From: Triops longicaudatus | Taxonomy: Eukaryota; Arthropoda; Branchiopoda; Notostraca; Triopsidae | DNA: 64,000 bases | Direction of reading: 5' to 3' | Assembly: GCA_022885665.1 (NCBI GenBank) | Contig: JAGQDJ010000164.1 | Location: forward strand, 62,001-126,000 | Part shown: positions 11,343-23,227 of the stretch, piece after piece | Layout of the letters: every line of letters begins with the position of its first letter | Position numbering within the stretch: the stretch's first letter is position 1 | Notes under the pieces: model-generated | What the model saw: the letters and a program-made list of their open reading frames with translations, nothing else | Told to the model about the DNA's origin: nothing | Database searches by the model: none | Position numbers and translations under genes: made by a program

Positions 11343-14300
11343 ATGGCGCTCTGTGCTAGACCGTTTGCTATTAAGGTAACGAAAATTAATTAAATTACTA
11401 CTGTGCTAGTAGTTGTTTTGTTTTATCTTAGGAGATATATTCACTTAAAGGAACTATGGCTCGTAGCGTGTGTAATGTGTGACGATTTTGTCCTTTAAAA
11501 TAAATGTATAGTCAAAAAAGCTTTCAATTCATCCAAGTCTTGGAGCTGGGTTAAGCTACGATTATGAAATAACAAGAAAGTAAAATACCCAAAATAACCA
11601 TCTCTTTTGTTTATTACAGGAACTATGGGGCCTAACACAAGCAGCACAAACGCGGTGCTTTCATGCCAGTCCTTTGGCTTGGGCTGCGCAGAAAGTTGCC
11701 ATGAGCAAATTCGATAAAGATTCCTATTTGCCATGTGAAAAATTGGAAAACAACATCGAAATCGTGAAAAAACGCTTGCAGCGTCCTTTGACTCTATCCG
11801 AAAAGATTTTGTACTCTCATTTGGACAAACCCAAAGAGCAAGAAATCGTTCGAGGCAAAAGTTATTTACTTTTACGCCCCGACCGTGTAGCTATGCAGGT
11901 AAATCCAAACTAATATTGCAGTAAACTACTTATACAAATCTAAATAGTGGAATAATTACACTGACTGACAACGCTGAAAACGGACCACGATTTTTTTTTT
12001 TTTTCAGTTTGGAAAGCTCAGAGTTGAATTCATATTTGCGAAGAAATTAGAAATTCTTAGATTGAGCACGAAAAGTTTTTCACAGAGAAAACAGATACTT
12101 GAATGGACAGAACGAAAGTTGACTTAATCTTTTCTAAGTGGGTGATTTCTGGGAGGGGCTTACTTTCCATGGTATATTGTATATTCTGTATCAGTGATGT
12201 ACCGGGGTTTCGCAGTTTAGTTCTCCAAATATAGAGGACGAAGGATTAGGAATATTTTAAGTAGTGGACAATGAGATTTGTTTCACCGATCTCAAAATTT
12301 ATTTTTTATTTGTTTTATGTCTGAAGGACATCAAGCATGTTTTAAGGACATATGATAAAAATTTTCTGATTCTTGTAGTACTTAATCGACAGACGTTTTA
12401 TTTTAGGATGCTACAGCCCAAATGGCTATGCTGCAGTTCATCTCTTCGGGTTTGCCCCGTGTAGCTGTTCCTTCAACGATCCATTGTGATCATTTAATCG
12501 AAGCTGAAGTGGGCGGCGAGCAAGATCTTGCCAGGGCTAAGGATATCAACAAGGAAGTGTACAACTTTCTTTCCACCGCTGGTGCTAAATATGGCGTAGG
12601 CTTCTGGAAACCCGGTTCTGGAATTATCCATCAAGTAAGATTCCGAAAACAAAAGTCTACTAAAAATGCTGAAAATAATAATAACTGGAATGGAATAATT
12701 CTGGATAGAAAAGCTGAATACAAGTTAAAACTAAAAGAATCTAACTTCACGCCAAAGAGTGAAACTTGTACGTATTTGTATAGTTCATAGAACGTTAACT
12801 AACAACTCAGAAAAGTACTATACAATAGAGTGAATGTAACCGGGGAAAATGTGATTAGCGTCTTCTTTTTCTTAGATTATTCTTGAAAACTACGCGTTCC
12901 CTGGTCTTTTGATGATCGGTACTGATTCCCATACTCCCAATGGTGGAGGCCTGGGCGGTCTGTGCATTGGCGTTGGTGGAGCTGACGCTGTAGACGTTAT
13001 GGCTAACTTACCCTGGGAACTTAAATGCCCCAAAGTCATTGGTGTCAAGTTAACTGGTGAACTCTCTGGCTGGACTTCTCCTAAGGACGTCATTCTTAAA
13101 TTGGCGGGTATTCTTACCGTCAAAGGTGGCACTGGAGCCATTGTTGAATATTTTGGTCCCGGTGTTGACTCGATCTCTTGCACGGGTGAGATTTTTTCGC
13201 ATCCTTGTCTTCATTCTTTTGGTTTCTTTTCCCTGTGTAAATAGTAAGTTAACTTGATTTTGCCTCTTTCTTAAAAGGTATGGCAACTATCTGCAACATG
13301 GGTGCAGAAATTGGAGCTACGACTTCAGTTTTCCCCTACAATCACCGTATGCGTGATTACTTGGTAGCTACGTCCCGCAGCGATATTGCGGCCAAAGCTG
13401 ACGAATACCGCCAAGTCCTTCTTACTGCGGACGAAGATGCTCCATATGATCAGGTCGTTGAAATCAATTTGTCCGAATTGGAACCCCATGTCAACGGTCC
13501 GTTCACGCCCGATTTGGCTCATCCCATTTCCAAACTTGGCGAAGCTGCTAGACAACACGGCTGGCCTCTGGAAGTTAAAGCTGGTGCGTCCGCGATTCCT
13601 GAGCTTTTCCGTCATTAAAGATTAATTTGATTTAAATCGTTTTCAGCGTTGATTGGTAGCTGTACGAATTCCAGTTATGAAGATATGGGACGCTGCGCGT
13701 CCATTGCCAGGGAAGCATTGAAACATGGTTTGAAAGCCCAGTCTGCATTTAACATTACTCCCGGCTCCGAGCAAATTCGCGCGACCATCGAACGTGACGG
13801 CATTGTATAAAGCATTTATTATCAGTTAGTTTATTTTGTTCACGAGAATTTTTTAATCTTCAGGCTGAAACTTTGCGCGAATTTGGTGGTACCGTTTTGG
13901 CCAACGCTTGTGGACCTTGCATTGGACAATGGAACAGGAAAGATATCAAGAAAGGCGACAAGAATACCATTGTCACGTCCTACAATCGAAATTTCACGGC
14001 GCGTAATGACGCCAACCCCGCTACGCACGCGTTCGTCACGTCACCTGAATTGACAACTGCCTTGGCCCTGGCCGGCACATTAGATTTTGATCCTCGTACT
14101 TCGACTTTGAAGGGGGCCGACGGCAAGGAATTTAAGCTCAGCTCACCTTACGCGGACGAACTTCCCAGCCGTGGCTTCGATCCTGGTCAAGATACTTACC
14201 AAGCCCCTGGCGACAGCTCCAAAGTTGCCGTCGATGTAGACCCCGAATCCCAGCGATTGCAGTTACTAGAACCTTTCAAAGCTTGGGACGGCAAGGATCT

Positions 14301-15366
14301 CGTCGATATGCCCATCTTACTTAAAGTAAATAGCAAAATACCTTTTACATATGAAACCATTTTAAGGCGAATTTCGTGAGAAAGGAAATGGGAAAATTGT
14401 TTTTGTTTTTATTTCCTTGCAGCTTTTTTTTTCCTTTTTTTATCTTGCCTTGTCTTACGTGACCGTTTTATACGCGTTTTCATATTAAGATATGTATCGT
14501 CATTTGCTTTATGCTTCATTGCGTTTGTAGGTGAAAGGTAAATGCACCACTGACCACATTTCTGCTGCCGGACCTTGGTTGAAATACCGTGGACACCTCG
14601 ATAACATTTCAAACAATATGTTTATCACGTAAGTCGAGTTGTTTTCGTTTATGAAATTTACCCGATATGTTACCTCAACGTTCCAATTTTTAGCGCGATT
14701 AACGCTGAAAACGGAGAAATGAATAAGGTCTACAACCGTCTGACTGGCAACTTCGGCGCAGTGCCTGAAGTGGCACGTCACTACAAGGCCAACAACGTTA
14801 GCTGGGTGGTCGTGGGAGATGAAAACTACGGTACGTTTTTGTTTATGATTCTCGAGAAACGCAAAATTATTAGTAGTGGTGTATACAATTTTTTATTTTA
14901 TTTATTTATTTTTTTTTTCCTAGGAGAGGGAAGCAGTCGAGAGCACGCAGCTTTAGAACCAAGACATTTGGGTGGTCGCGCTATTATTGTCAAGTCTTTT
15001 GCTCGTATCCACGAAACCAACTTAAAGAAACAAGGCATGTTGCCCTTGACTTTCACTGATGCCAAAGACTACGATTTGGTACAGCCCTCTGACACCATTT
15101 CTTTGGTCGGACTTAGCGAGCTGGCCCCTGGCAAAGTACATATTTGTTTGACGTTGTTTTAACGTTGATTAAAACGTCATTTATTTTATTTTAATTTCTA
15201 TCCTACTTTCGTTACCTCTTAGCCTGTGAAATGCATTCTTAAGCACAAGGATGGCAGCACCGACACAATTCAACTTCAGCAGTCGATGAACGAGCAACAG
15301 ATCGAATGGTTCAAGGCAGGCAGTGCATTGAACCGTATGAAGCAAATCAATAGTGGTCGCCAGTAA
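11343..15366 (+). CDS. ACO2: Aconitate hydratase, mitochondrial (aconitase 2)
   Basis: Eleven exons: 11343-11375, 11620-11898, 12407-12634, 12876-13185, 13278-13583, 13647-13804, 13864-14325, 14531-14628, 14694-14830, 14924-15135, 15223-15366; 788 aa, close to the usual 780. It isomerises citrate to isocitrate in the matrix TCA cycle with a [4Fe-4S] cluster. The first exon MALCARPFAIK starts a plausible basic mitochondrial presequence. Cluster cysteines are present in LIGSCTNSSYEDM and CGPCIGQW; other active-site blocks are GTDSHTPNGGG, TSYNRNFTARND, and SSREHAALEPRHLGG (swivel domain). All introns are GT-AG, 59 nt to about 0.5 kb, in consistent phase. There is no frame break, so the gene looks intact. 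Confidence 0.97.
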
Positions 15367-16435
15367 AACTAAAAAGGGAGAAAAAGTGCGTATTGCTGGA
15401 TACGAGGGCATTTACTCTTTTCCAAGCGTTTGACCGGGTCTGATCTTAATTTGTCCAATTAGGTTTGTGGCCTAGCAAAACGGTGTAACTTATTGTGCAA
15501 GTCTACTTTAGCTCAAGTGCTACCAAGGGGATTTAGTATTCACTTAGTGTATGATGCAACACTTCCAAAGAATGTTAGATCTTCCGAGCTTCAGTAATAC
15601 AATTATTGTTAAATGAAGTACGTAAGGAACTTTTCCTTTTGGAATACATAGTTACATTTAAGCCCACGTGCTTCAAGTCGGTTAACAGCATAGTTCGTCG
15701 TATTTCTCGCGGAGAATACGGTGCCGTGTTGCCCAATTGAATTCCTTGAAAGCAGAACACGGTTTATACCATATTCGTTTGATGCATTTATTATTTAAAG
15801 GCTGAAACTCTTTCCTGGCATCTCGTGGATCAAATGAAGGAAAAATAACTTCGCATAGAAGTAGGAGTGTGCACAGCGCACATTGGTGACACAAGAAGCC
15901 AGAGGATTGACAGATGGCAACCCTACGCGGTTCTATGTTTCACATATCTTGCTAATAAAAAAATGCACAAGTGTAAAAAATGTTCAAGATTAAGTGGACT
16001 TGATTATTCAGACATATTTCAGTTTTTCTGTGGCTCGCCCAACTTGTAATCTTTAGAACCCGACTATGAAACGCAGACAACAAAACGCCCAGTATTAAAA
16101 TAATAAATAATTAAAATTTCTCCACAGTTCAAGGAGTAACCGACCCCCCAGATTTTCAGCTCTAAAAGACGCGATTGATGCAGGGAACAAATTCTGCGTC
16201 GTCCTTTTCTTGAAACTTCTCAAATAGTTTTTCTTTGGTTTTCAAAACGACCCGCCGCACTTGCTACCATTTGCCGTCGTTACACGGTCACGCCTCCCGG
16301 CTCCAAGACATTCGTCAGTTAGGCCCGTCATGGAAACTTCGTTTGTAGACATGGTTTTGAAGTCGTGTTAATTTTTACCTTTTGTGTACTAACCGTAGCG
16401 TAATTTTTGTTCAGTTTAACTTAATAATTGAAAGA
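15367..16435. other. Intergenic region between ACO2 and B3GAT3-like gene
   Basis: ACO2 3' UTR and the upstream region of the glucuronosyltransferase gene. No coding exon, RNA gene or repeat was recognised. AT-rich, with short open frames only. Confidence 0.5.
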
Positions 16436-18294
16436 ATGTACCAGTACCACGGAGAAAAGGACAATAAGTATTATTTAATGGGGAAACTTTACCGAGGACT
16501 TGGAATCAAAGGACTGGTCTTCCTGACTTTGAATGTTTTCTTTTTCTTCATTCTCATTGTCAACTTAAAAAGTATTCAACTGTTTTCATTGTTTATAGTA
16601 AAAGCAATAATTGTAATGACTATAGGTGACGTGGATGAAAACTCTTTGTTTCCTATTTCAAGTTCGACATTAACTCCTGAAGTAAAGTTACTAAGGTCTG
16701 AGGTATGTAAACTACTTTGGAAGTTCAACAGGTTTAGTTTACTAGACATATGTTGCCGTGTTTCCAGATTGCATTACTTAAGAGAGAACTGGCAAGATGC
16801 GGGAAGAACGTGGACACCAAATTAGAACGCTTGCCTAAAATTTACGCCGTTACTCCTACGCACACACGACCTGTTCAAATTGCAGAATTAACTAGGTAAG
16901 GCCTTCCAAGATTATATTGATATTTCGTAAAAAGCTCTTTAATGCATTACTAGCAAAAATAGCTATTAGACGATTTACTTTTTCACTAGGAAAAAAAATA
17001 AGTAACCGTCCTAATTAGCAATCTTTAAATCCAAAAGGCTTAAAATGTACATAGTTTATCTTGAGTCTAATTAATATAAGAAGCGAGGCTTGGAATGTGT
17101 TGGGGGTGCAATCATTTGATGAAGTTGTGATGGAAATTTAAGCGAAAAAAATCGATACAAACCTCCGCTAGTTACTTTTTTCAAGGTCGTATGAAAGCAC
17201 AGCGACACCGAGCTAAACACTTTAAAATGATTGTATACTATATTTATTTTGGATTCATGAATTACTAAACTGTCCTCTAGGATTTCACAAACATTTTCGC
17301 TGGTGCCAAAATTCCATTGGATCGTTGTCGAGGACTCCGATACTAAGACTCAATTGGTGGCCAATTTGTTGGCCAAATCCGGCTTGTCTTACACGCATCT
17401 CAGTGCCGGCACTCCTAAAGAATGGAAGCTTAAGCTTGAGGTATGTATAGCCGAATTATATTCCACACGAAAAGTTCCATTAATTAAACTTTTGAACTTA
17501 ACTTTCAAAGAAGTATGACAGTTTGCGTTTAATGGGCACACCATATCATTTAAGAAATATGTTTTTATTAATTTATTTCAGGATCCGCAGTGGCAAAAGC
17601 CCCGCGGTGTCAAACAGAGAAACGCAGCTCTAGATTGGCTACGCGAAAACGCAGATCCTCGGGAGCCAGCTGTACTTTATTTCGCAGACGATGACAATAC
17701 ATATACTCTGGAGCTTTTCGAAGAAGTAAATTTCCGTTTCAAAACTTGCGGAATATTGAATGTTAAAACGTGTCGTTTTGACATTTTAGATGCGATACAC
17801 TTTGAAAGCTTCTGTTTGGCCTGTTGGGTTAGCTGGAGGCCTTTTGGTTGAAAAACCATTATTAAATGCTCAGAATAAAGTTATTGGGTGGTCCACGAAG
17901 TGGAGACCTGAGCGTCCGTTTGCAATCGATATGGCAGGTTTTGCCATAAGTGTACCGTTGCTCTTAAGCAAACCAGAAGCTAAGTTTTCATTTGACGTGC
18001 CACGTGGTTATCAAGAATCGGCAATTCTTGGTGCAGTTGTAACCAAAGGCGATTTGGAAGCCAAAGCAAAAAACTGTACAAAGGTAGGCAGGATACGTGA
18101 GCAAAGAAATGTATTGAAGTAGTAAATGACAAGGAAAGAAGAGGACAGAAAAAAATGCATTGGTTTAGGTTCACTAATATCTTAATTTGTTGCAGGTATT
18201 AGTTTGGCACACGAGGACGGAAAATCCGAAACTGGTGCAAGAAGATAAACTGGCCAAAGAAGGAAAATCGTCTATGGACGGAATGGAGTTTTAG
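16436..18294 (+). CDS. B3GAT3: Galactosylgalactosylxylosylprotein 3-beta-glucuronosyltransferase (GlcAT-I type)
   Basis: Exons 16436-16702, 16768-16895, 17281-17440, 17582-17725, 17790-18083 and 18196-18294; about 363 aa. It adds the GlcUA that completes the proteoglycan linker tetrasaccharide in the Golgi. A type II anchor (GLVFLTLNVFFFFILIV) lies near the N-terminus. The catalytic domain opens LPKIYAVTPTHTRPVQ and holds the metal-binding DDD in LYFADDDNTY, the motif SVWPVGLAGGL, PFAIDMAGFA, the candidate catalytic Glu in GYQESAIL, and NCTK-VLVWHTRTE near the end. It could be the B3GAT1/2 paralogue, but the linker enzyme fits best. A stretch inside exon 1 (16572-16625, 54 nt) has GT-AG ends and a length divisible by three; if spliced, the protein is 345 aa. 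Start could also be the Met 14 codons downstream. Confidence 0.93.
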
Positions 18295-19319
18295 TAAACG
18301 TAAAGGCATTTCGACCAAAACTTCTCATGATACCAAATCCTTTCTTTTTTATGTTCTTTTTGTTCTTTACTTTTTTATGTAAGGCATGTTTACTTCATTT
18401 TCGTATAGGTTTTTCGTTTGTTGAGTTTGTGAATAGCAATCCAACGACTCTAGAATTGAATTGTAATTCAAGATGTTATCTGTAATTGTGAAGCTAATGC
18501 TTCTGATTTAGCTGCAACTCATAAAAATACTCGTGTGTCTTCCTCCACTTACTTGGAGTGGATAACAGAATAAAGTATTTTTATTCTTGTTAAAGATTCC
18601 TTCAAGGTGAAAGCCGTCCAATCCAGTGATTTCTTTTTTTTCACATTTACGAATCTGAATCATGTCGTAAAATAAAAAAATGGTAGATGAAATAGGGACT
18701 GTGGCTCTTTTCTGTGAAACTTGTGATTTTCTTTTTACAACGCTTGAATACAATGTTTCTTTACTTAAAGTTTTTGGTCTATCCTTACCCCCCTCTCTCC
18801 GATAATCTCGTACTAATAATAATCTAGTAATAATCTGTACATTTTTATGTACAGAAGACTCTCTGTAATCCCACAGGCACAGAAATGCACAATGTCCATG
18901 TTCACAAAAAAAGGTTCACACAGAAAACCCTCCGTTGCAGGTCTTTTTTTTCAAGAAGTTCCGCTGTGAATATCGATTACGTTAATAGGACTGAAAATCA
19001 ATGTTCAATATTTTTCTGACGTGTTATAAAGGGAGAATTTGTAACATTTGCTTCAAATTCGTAATTCACTGTTTTCGTAAAGTTCATAGCTTCATGCCGT
19101 CACCGCTAGTTACCATGCCAGTAATTTTGTTTCTACTATCCGTATTCTCAGGTGGCCCGTTTGTGCCACGTGCTCCAATTAACCGAATTTTTATAATATA
19201 CAAATTAAGCTATGGAAATCATTCTTCTCCGCATGAGGATTCCGAATCTGTAAGAATTATTGCGCTAGCCCTTCAAATAAGCGAGAAAACTGAGCTTGAA
19301 TATGAAATTATGCCCTGAG

Positions 19320-19612
19320 GGCGTCTCAGGAGCCAAAAATTTTGAAATCCCATAAGGAATAACATGGGAAAAAGTGCAATGCACGATGCCAGCATCATGC
19401 TTTTCGAGGCCTCGTTCACCCTTTCCTATCCCCTCTCCTGCTTCCCGTGGTACTTTTGGCAATTCCATATTATTGGGATATACCAGGTACCATAGGAAGC
19501 AGGACAGGGAATGGTCAGGGTTTTTCCCTCTGAAAAACCAAATTTCAGACTCGGAGAATCCAACCCACGTCCTTGCGATCACAAGTCGAAGACTTAGACC
19601 GCTCAGCCAAAA
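19320..19612 (-). mobile_element. tRNA-derived SINE copy 1
   Basis: Reading the minus strand from 19612, an RNA polymerase III A-box TGGCTGAGCGG (19609-19599) and a B-box-like GGGTTGGATTC (19566-19556) are spaced as in a tRNA of Ser/Leu type. The tRNA-like head passes into a body beginning TTTCAGAGGGAAAAACCCTG (complement of 19516-19535) that is shared with copy 2. The body appears to run to about 19320, where a CCCTGAGGGC palindrome sits; that limit is a guess. No anticodon arm or acceptor stem good enough for a functional tRNA is seen. Confidence 0.65.
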
Positions 19613-19859
19613 CACCTTATATTTTGTGTAGACAAACTCATATATATAAATGCAATAGGTACATTTCGATACTACAGTTCCCATTAGAGGAAATTGATAT
19701 TGAACTTATGAACTCACTATTGAACAAAATAAAAATAGTAATAAATTCACAACACTAGTTCACGTCTCATAAGCAAGAGTTGTATTAGTAAAGCTCAGTA
19801 AGAAACCGATTTTTAGTTAAATCAGTATATTTCGCACAGCATGTCAGGTTCAAGTGTGT

Positions 19860-19975
19860 GTAAAAAATCAGGGTATAGTCAGGGTTTTTCCCTCTGAAAG
19901 AACATACGTCAGACACGGGGATCAAACCCACAACGTCACGAATCCTAGTTCAGGACTAAGACCGCTTGGTCATAC
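19860..19975 (-). mobile_element. tRNA-derived SINE copy 2 (truncated)
   Basis: A-box-like TGACCAAGCGG (complement of 19962-19972) and B-box-like GGGTTTGATCC (complement of 19919-19929) in the same arrangement as copy 1, followed by the same body start (complement of 19880-19899). Similarity to copy 1 stops soon after, so this looks 3'-truncated or belongs to another subfamily. It lies about 360 bp from copy 1 in the same orientation. Confidence 0.62.
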
Positions 19976-20534
19976 ACTTATTTCATACAACCTACTTCCT
20001 AAATATAAAAATTATCGGTGGTATGTTACCTATGCAACTTGTCACAGATCATACCATGTACGGTTTTCTGATTATTTATAGACTTCTTTCTGTCAGGAAG
20101 TTTGTTTAAAATGAAATACTGTACTCATGGCCATTCGTACAGGTTTAATTTCATTTTATACAAGTATAGGAAAGTAAACCATTATTATTTATTTTGATAA
20201 CGTATACGATTAAAATTACGTACGTGATCCTTTCCCCACATATTTTTCTGTTTTTCTCCCCATTCGTATTTTAGAGACTTTTTTTTCATTCGTATATTTC
20301 ACAAGCTTGGCGACATATGAAATTGTATTTATCTTATGAGGTTTCCAATCAGTGTTTACACAAAGCCACGGAAATAAAACCGAATTACAAGAAAATAACA
20401 AAAACATGAATGCACTAGTTTTAGCCTCTATACTACGAACCACTCGTCCGACAAAAATACATAATACAATTTAAATTTAAAACTTATTTTCGTCAACACT
20501 TAGATTAAAAATTTACTTTTTATGAAGGCATTAC

Positions 20535-21470
20535 GGATTGCCATATCCTGGAGGAATATGGCACATTTGGCAACTACACAGCGCCTTCCATTGGCACACG
20601 GTGGGTCGCAAGTCGCTAAATGTTAAAAATATATTGCTTGCCTGACTTTCCACCGCTTTAACTTGGTAAACGATTTCCGTTTGAGGATTTCCAGCAGGAA
20701 CAACAGTAAGGGGCGGTACACTTACCACCGTTCAGGCAAGGCAAGATGCAATACGCTACGGAATACACGGTTACTTTTAGGACATGCAAACTTTTCCACA
20801 CCACGCTTCATACCCCAAGCACCGAAAACCTAAAAAAAAATAATTTAAAAATACAAAAATAATTTTAAATAATAAATTAAAAATAAAATAAAAAATCCTA
20901 AAATTACGCTAAGGGTATACAATTAATGCAGGACTAAATCTACTATTAAAAAAAACGCCATAAACGATGCCAATTTCTTTTTAGCCTACCTGTTTGACAT
21001 CTGTCACCGCTAAATTCTAGAGGACAAACACAAACGCCAGTCGGTAGACACGCCCCTCCATTCAGACACTGACCATCCCGCGATCCTTCGCAAGCTATAG
21101 GTCCTGACCATTGTCCATTGCTTTGGCACTTCATCACATTGTGTCCAACAGATTTTTGCCCAATTTTTTTTCAAAAATTATGTTTAATTGCATTATAATT
21201 CATTTTCACTCTTAATATATTTTTTTAAAAATACCTGGTGAGGAAGGAATAATTAAACGGTCGATAAATGTATACGGAAAGTCCAGCAATGTATTACCCG
21301 GCGATTTAAAATGCAACAATAGTGACAATCTTGAAACCGGGGAAGAAACCCGATAAGGTGGAATCTTAAACACCTGTCTCTCTGATATTATGATTAGCAA
21401 GGATCTTTGAACAATTACTAGCCAGCGACTTAACTGGATCAGCGAAAAATGTAACATCATGTCCAGATTT
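20535..21470 (-). pseudogene. CCP/EGF-domain protein remnant (frame-disrupted)
   Basis: Four exon-like pieces on the minus strand. Piece A (about 21460-21231, ending at a CAG|GT donor). Piece B (about 21170-20990) encodes a sushi/CCP end (GHNVMKCQSNGQWSGP) plus an EGF-like unit (CLNGGACLPTGVCVCPLEFS). Piece C (20829 to about 20715) ends with CLNGG before a perfect GTAAGT donor. Piece D (about 20638-20535) holds CDPPCANGRRCVVAKC and, two bases out of frame, IPPGYGNP before a stop. B joins C only into a frame with an early stop, and both C and D need a frame change to keep the cysteine pattern. So this is either a decayed extracellular-protein gene or a gene with sequence errors. No signal peptide or 5' end is seen. 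The parent gene is not identified. Confidence 0.5.
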
Positions 21471-21539
21471 CAAACAGGTTCAGACCAGGTCGAAGCACAA
21501 ACATAGTGAGGTTAAACAAGGATTGTTACGATGCGCCGC

Positions 21540-22130
21540 AGGCTGGGGATTACACAGCCCTATTAATGCTAATTCTTAAACAAGCCTACGACTCGATCTG
21601 GATAGAATTACTGTTAAAACTAGGAGGAGCGCGCTTCAAAGGAAAAATCCTAAAAATAGTTCGAAACTTAAGGAAACAACAATAGAGGCGAGATTCAGAC
21701 CAATCACATCGAGAAAGATCTACCTAAAGAGAGGTATACCGAGGGATCAGTCTGAAGTCCATGGTTGTTGAATATAATGATGAGAGATTTCCCGGCAGAC
21801 ATTCAGAGAATATACACGTCTGTCGGTTTAGACGACATCACTAACTGGACCAGGGACAAAAGTTTAGACGAGGCGATAAGGAGAATCGCAGGTGCTGCAA
21901 AAGAAGCGGAATAATGGTGTAGGGAAAACGGTTTCGATATAGCAACGGATAAAACGAACGGTTTAATTATCACACGAAAAAGAAAGGTAGAAACTAAGAT
22001 TAAAATAAGAGGATCAGAGATTGAAATCGTACAATTAGGAAGGTTTCCAGAGATAACCTTTGACAAGGGGCTTACCTTCAACGAATACGTCGGAAATCCA
22101 AGAGAAGAGGGATAAAAAGCAAAAATTTTT
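21540..22130 (+). mobile_element. Decayed non-LTR retrotransposon reverse transcriptase
   Basis: Plus-strand conceptual translation across frames gives recognisable LINE-type RT blocks: KQAYDSIW (motif A, like KAFDSVW), then a GSV-SPWLLNIMMRDFP stretch (like GSVLSPLLFNI), then a motif C position reading GLDDITNW where an active enzyme has YADD, then DKSLDEAIRRI and RENGFDIATDKTNGLII (thumb entry). In-frame stops and frame changes show it is dead. Only the RT core is present, with no ORF1, endonuclease or RNase H. The jockey/R1-like grouping is inference. It lies 60 nt upstream of the giant poly(A) run. Confidence 0.8.
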
Positions 22131-22189
22131 TACTAAAATTTGGAGAGTTAACATTAGTGATGGAAAAGTTTCTACTGCACGCCCATTCG

Positions 22190-23227
<1,038 letters not shown>

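Larger units (their letters stand above)
18295..20534. other. Non-genic stretch with two SINE copies
   Basis: B3GAT3 3' UTR followed by about 2 kb without a recognisable gene. Its only interpretable content is two tRNA-derived SINE-like segments, both with the promoter head at the higher coordinate (minus orientation), annotated separately. Surrounding DNA is AT-rich. Confidence 0.5.

Noticed and set aside
19556..19612. A functional tRNA gene on the minus strand
   Set aside because: A- and B-box-like motifs are present, but no acceptor stem or anticodon arm pairs properly, and the sequence continues into a SINE body.
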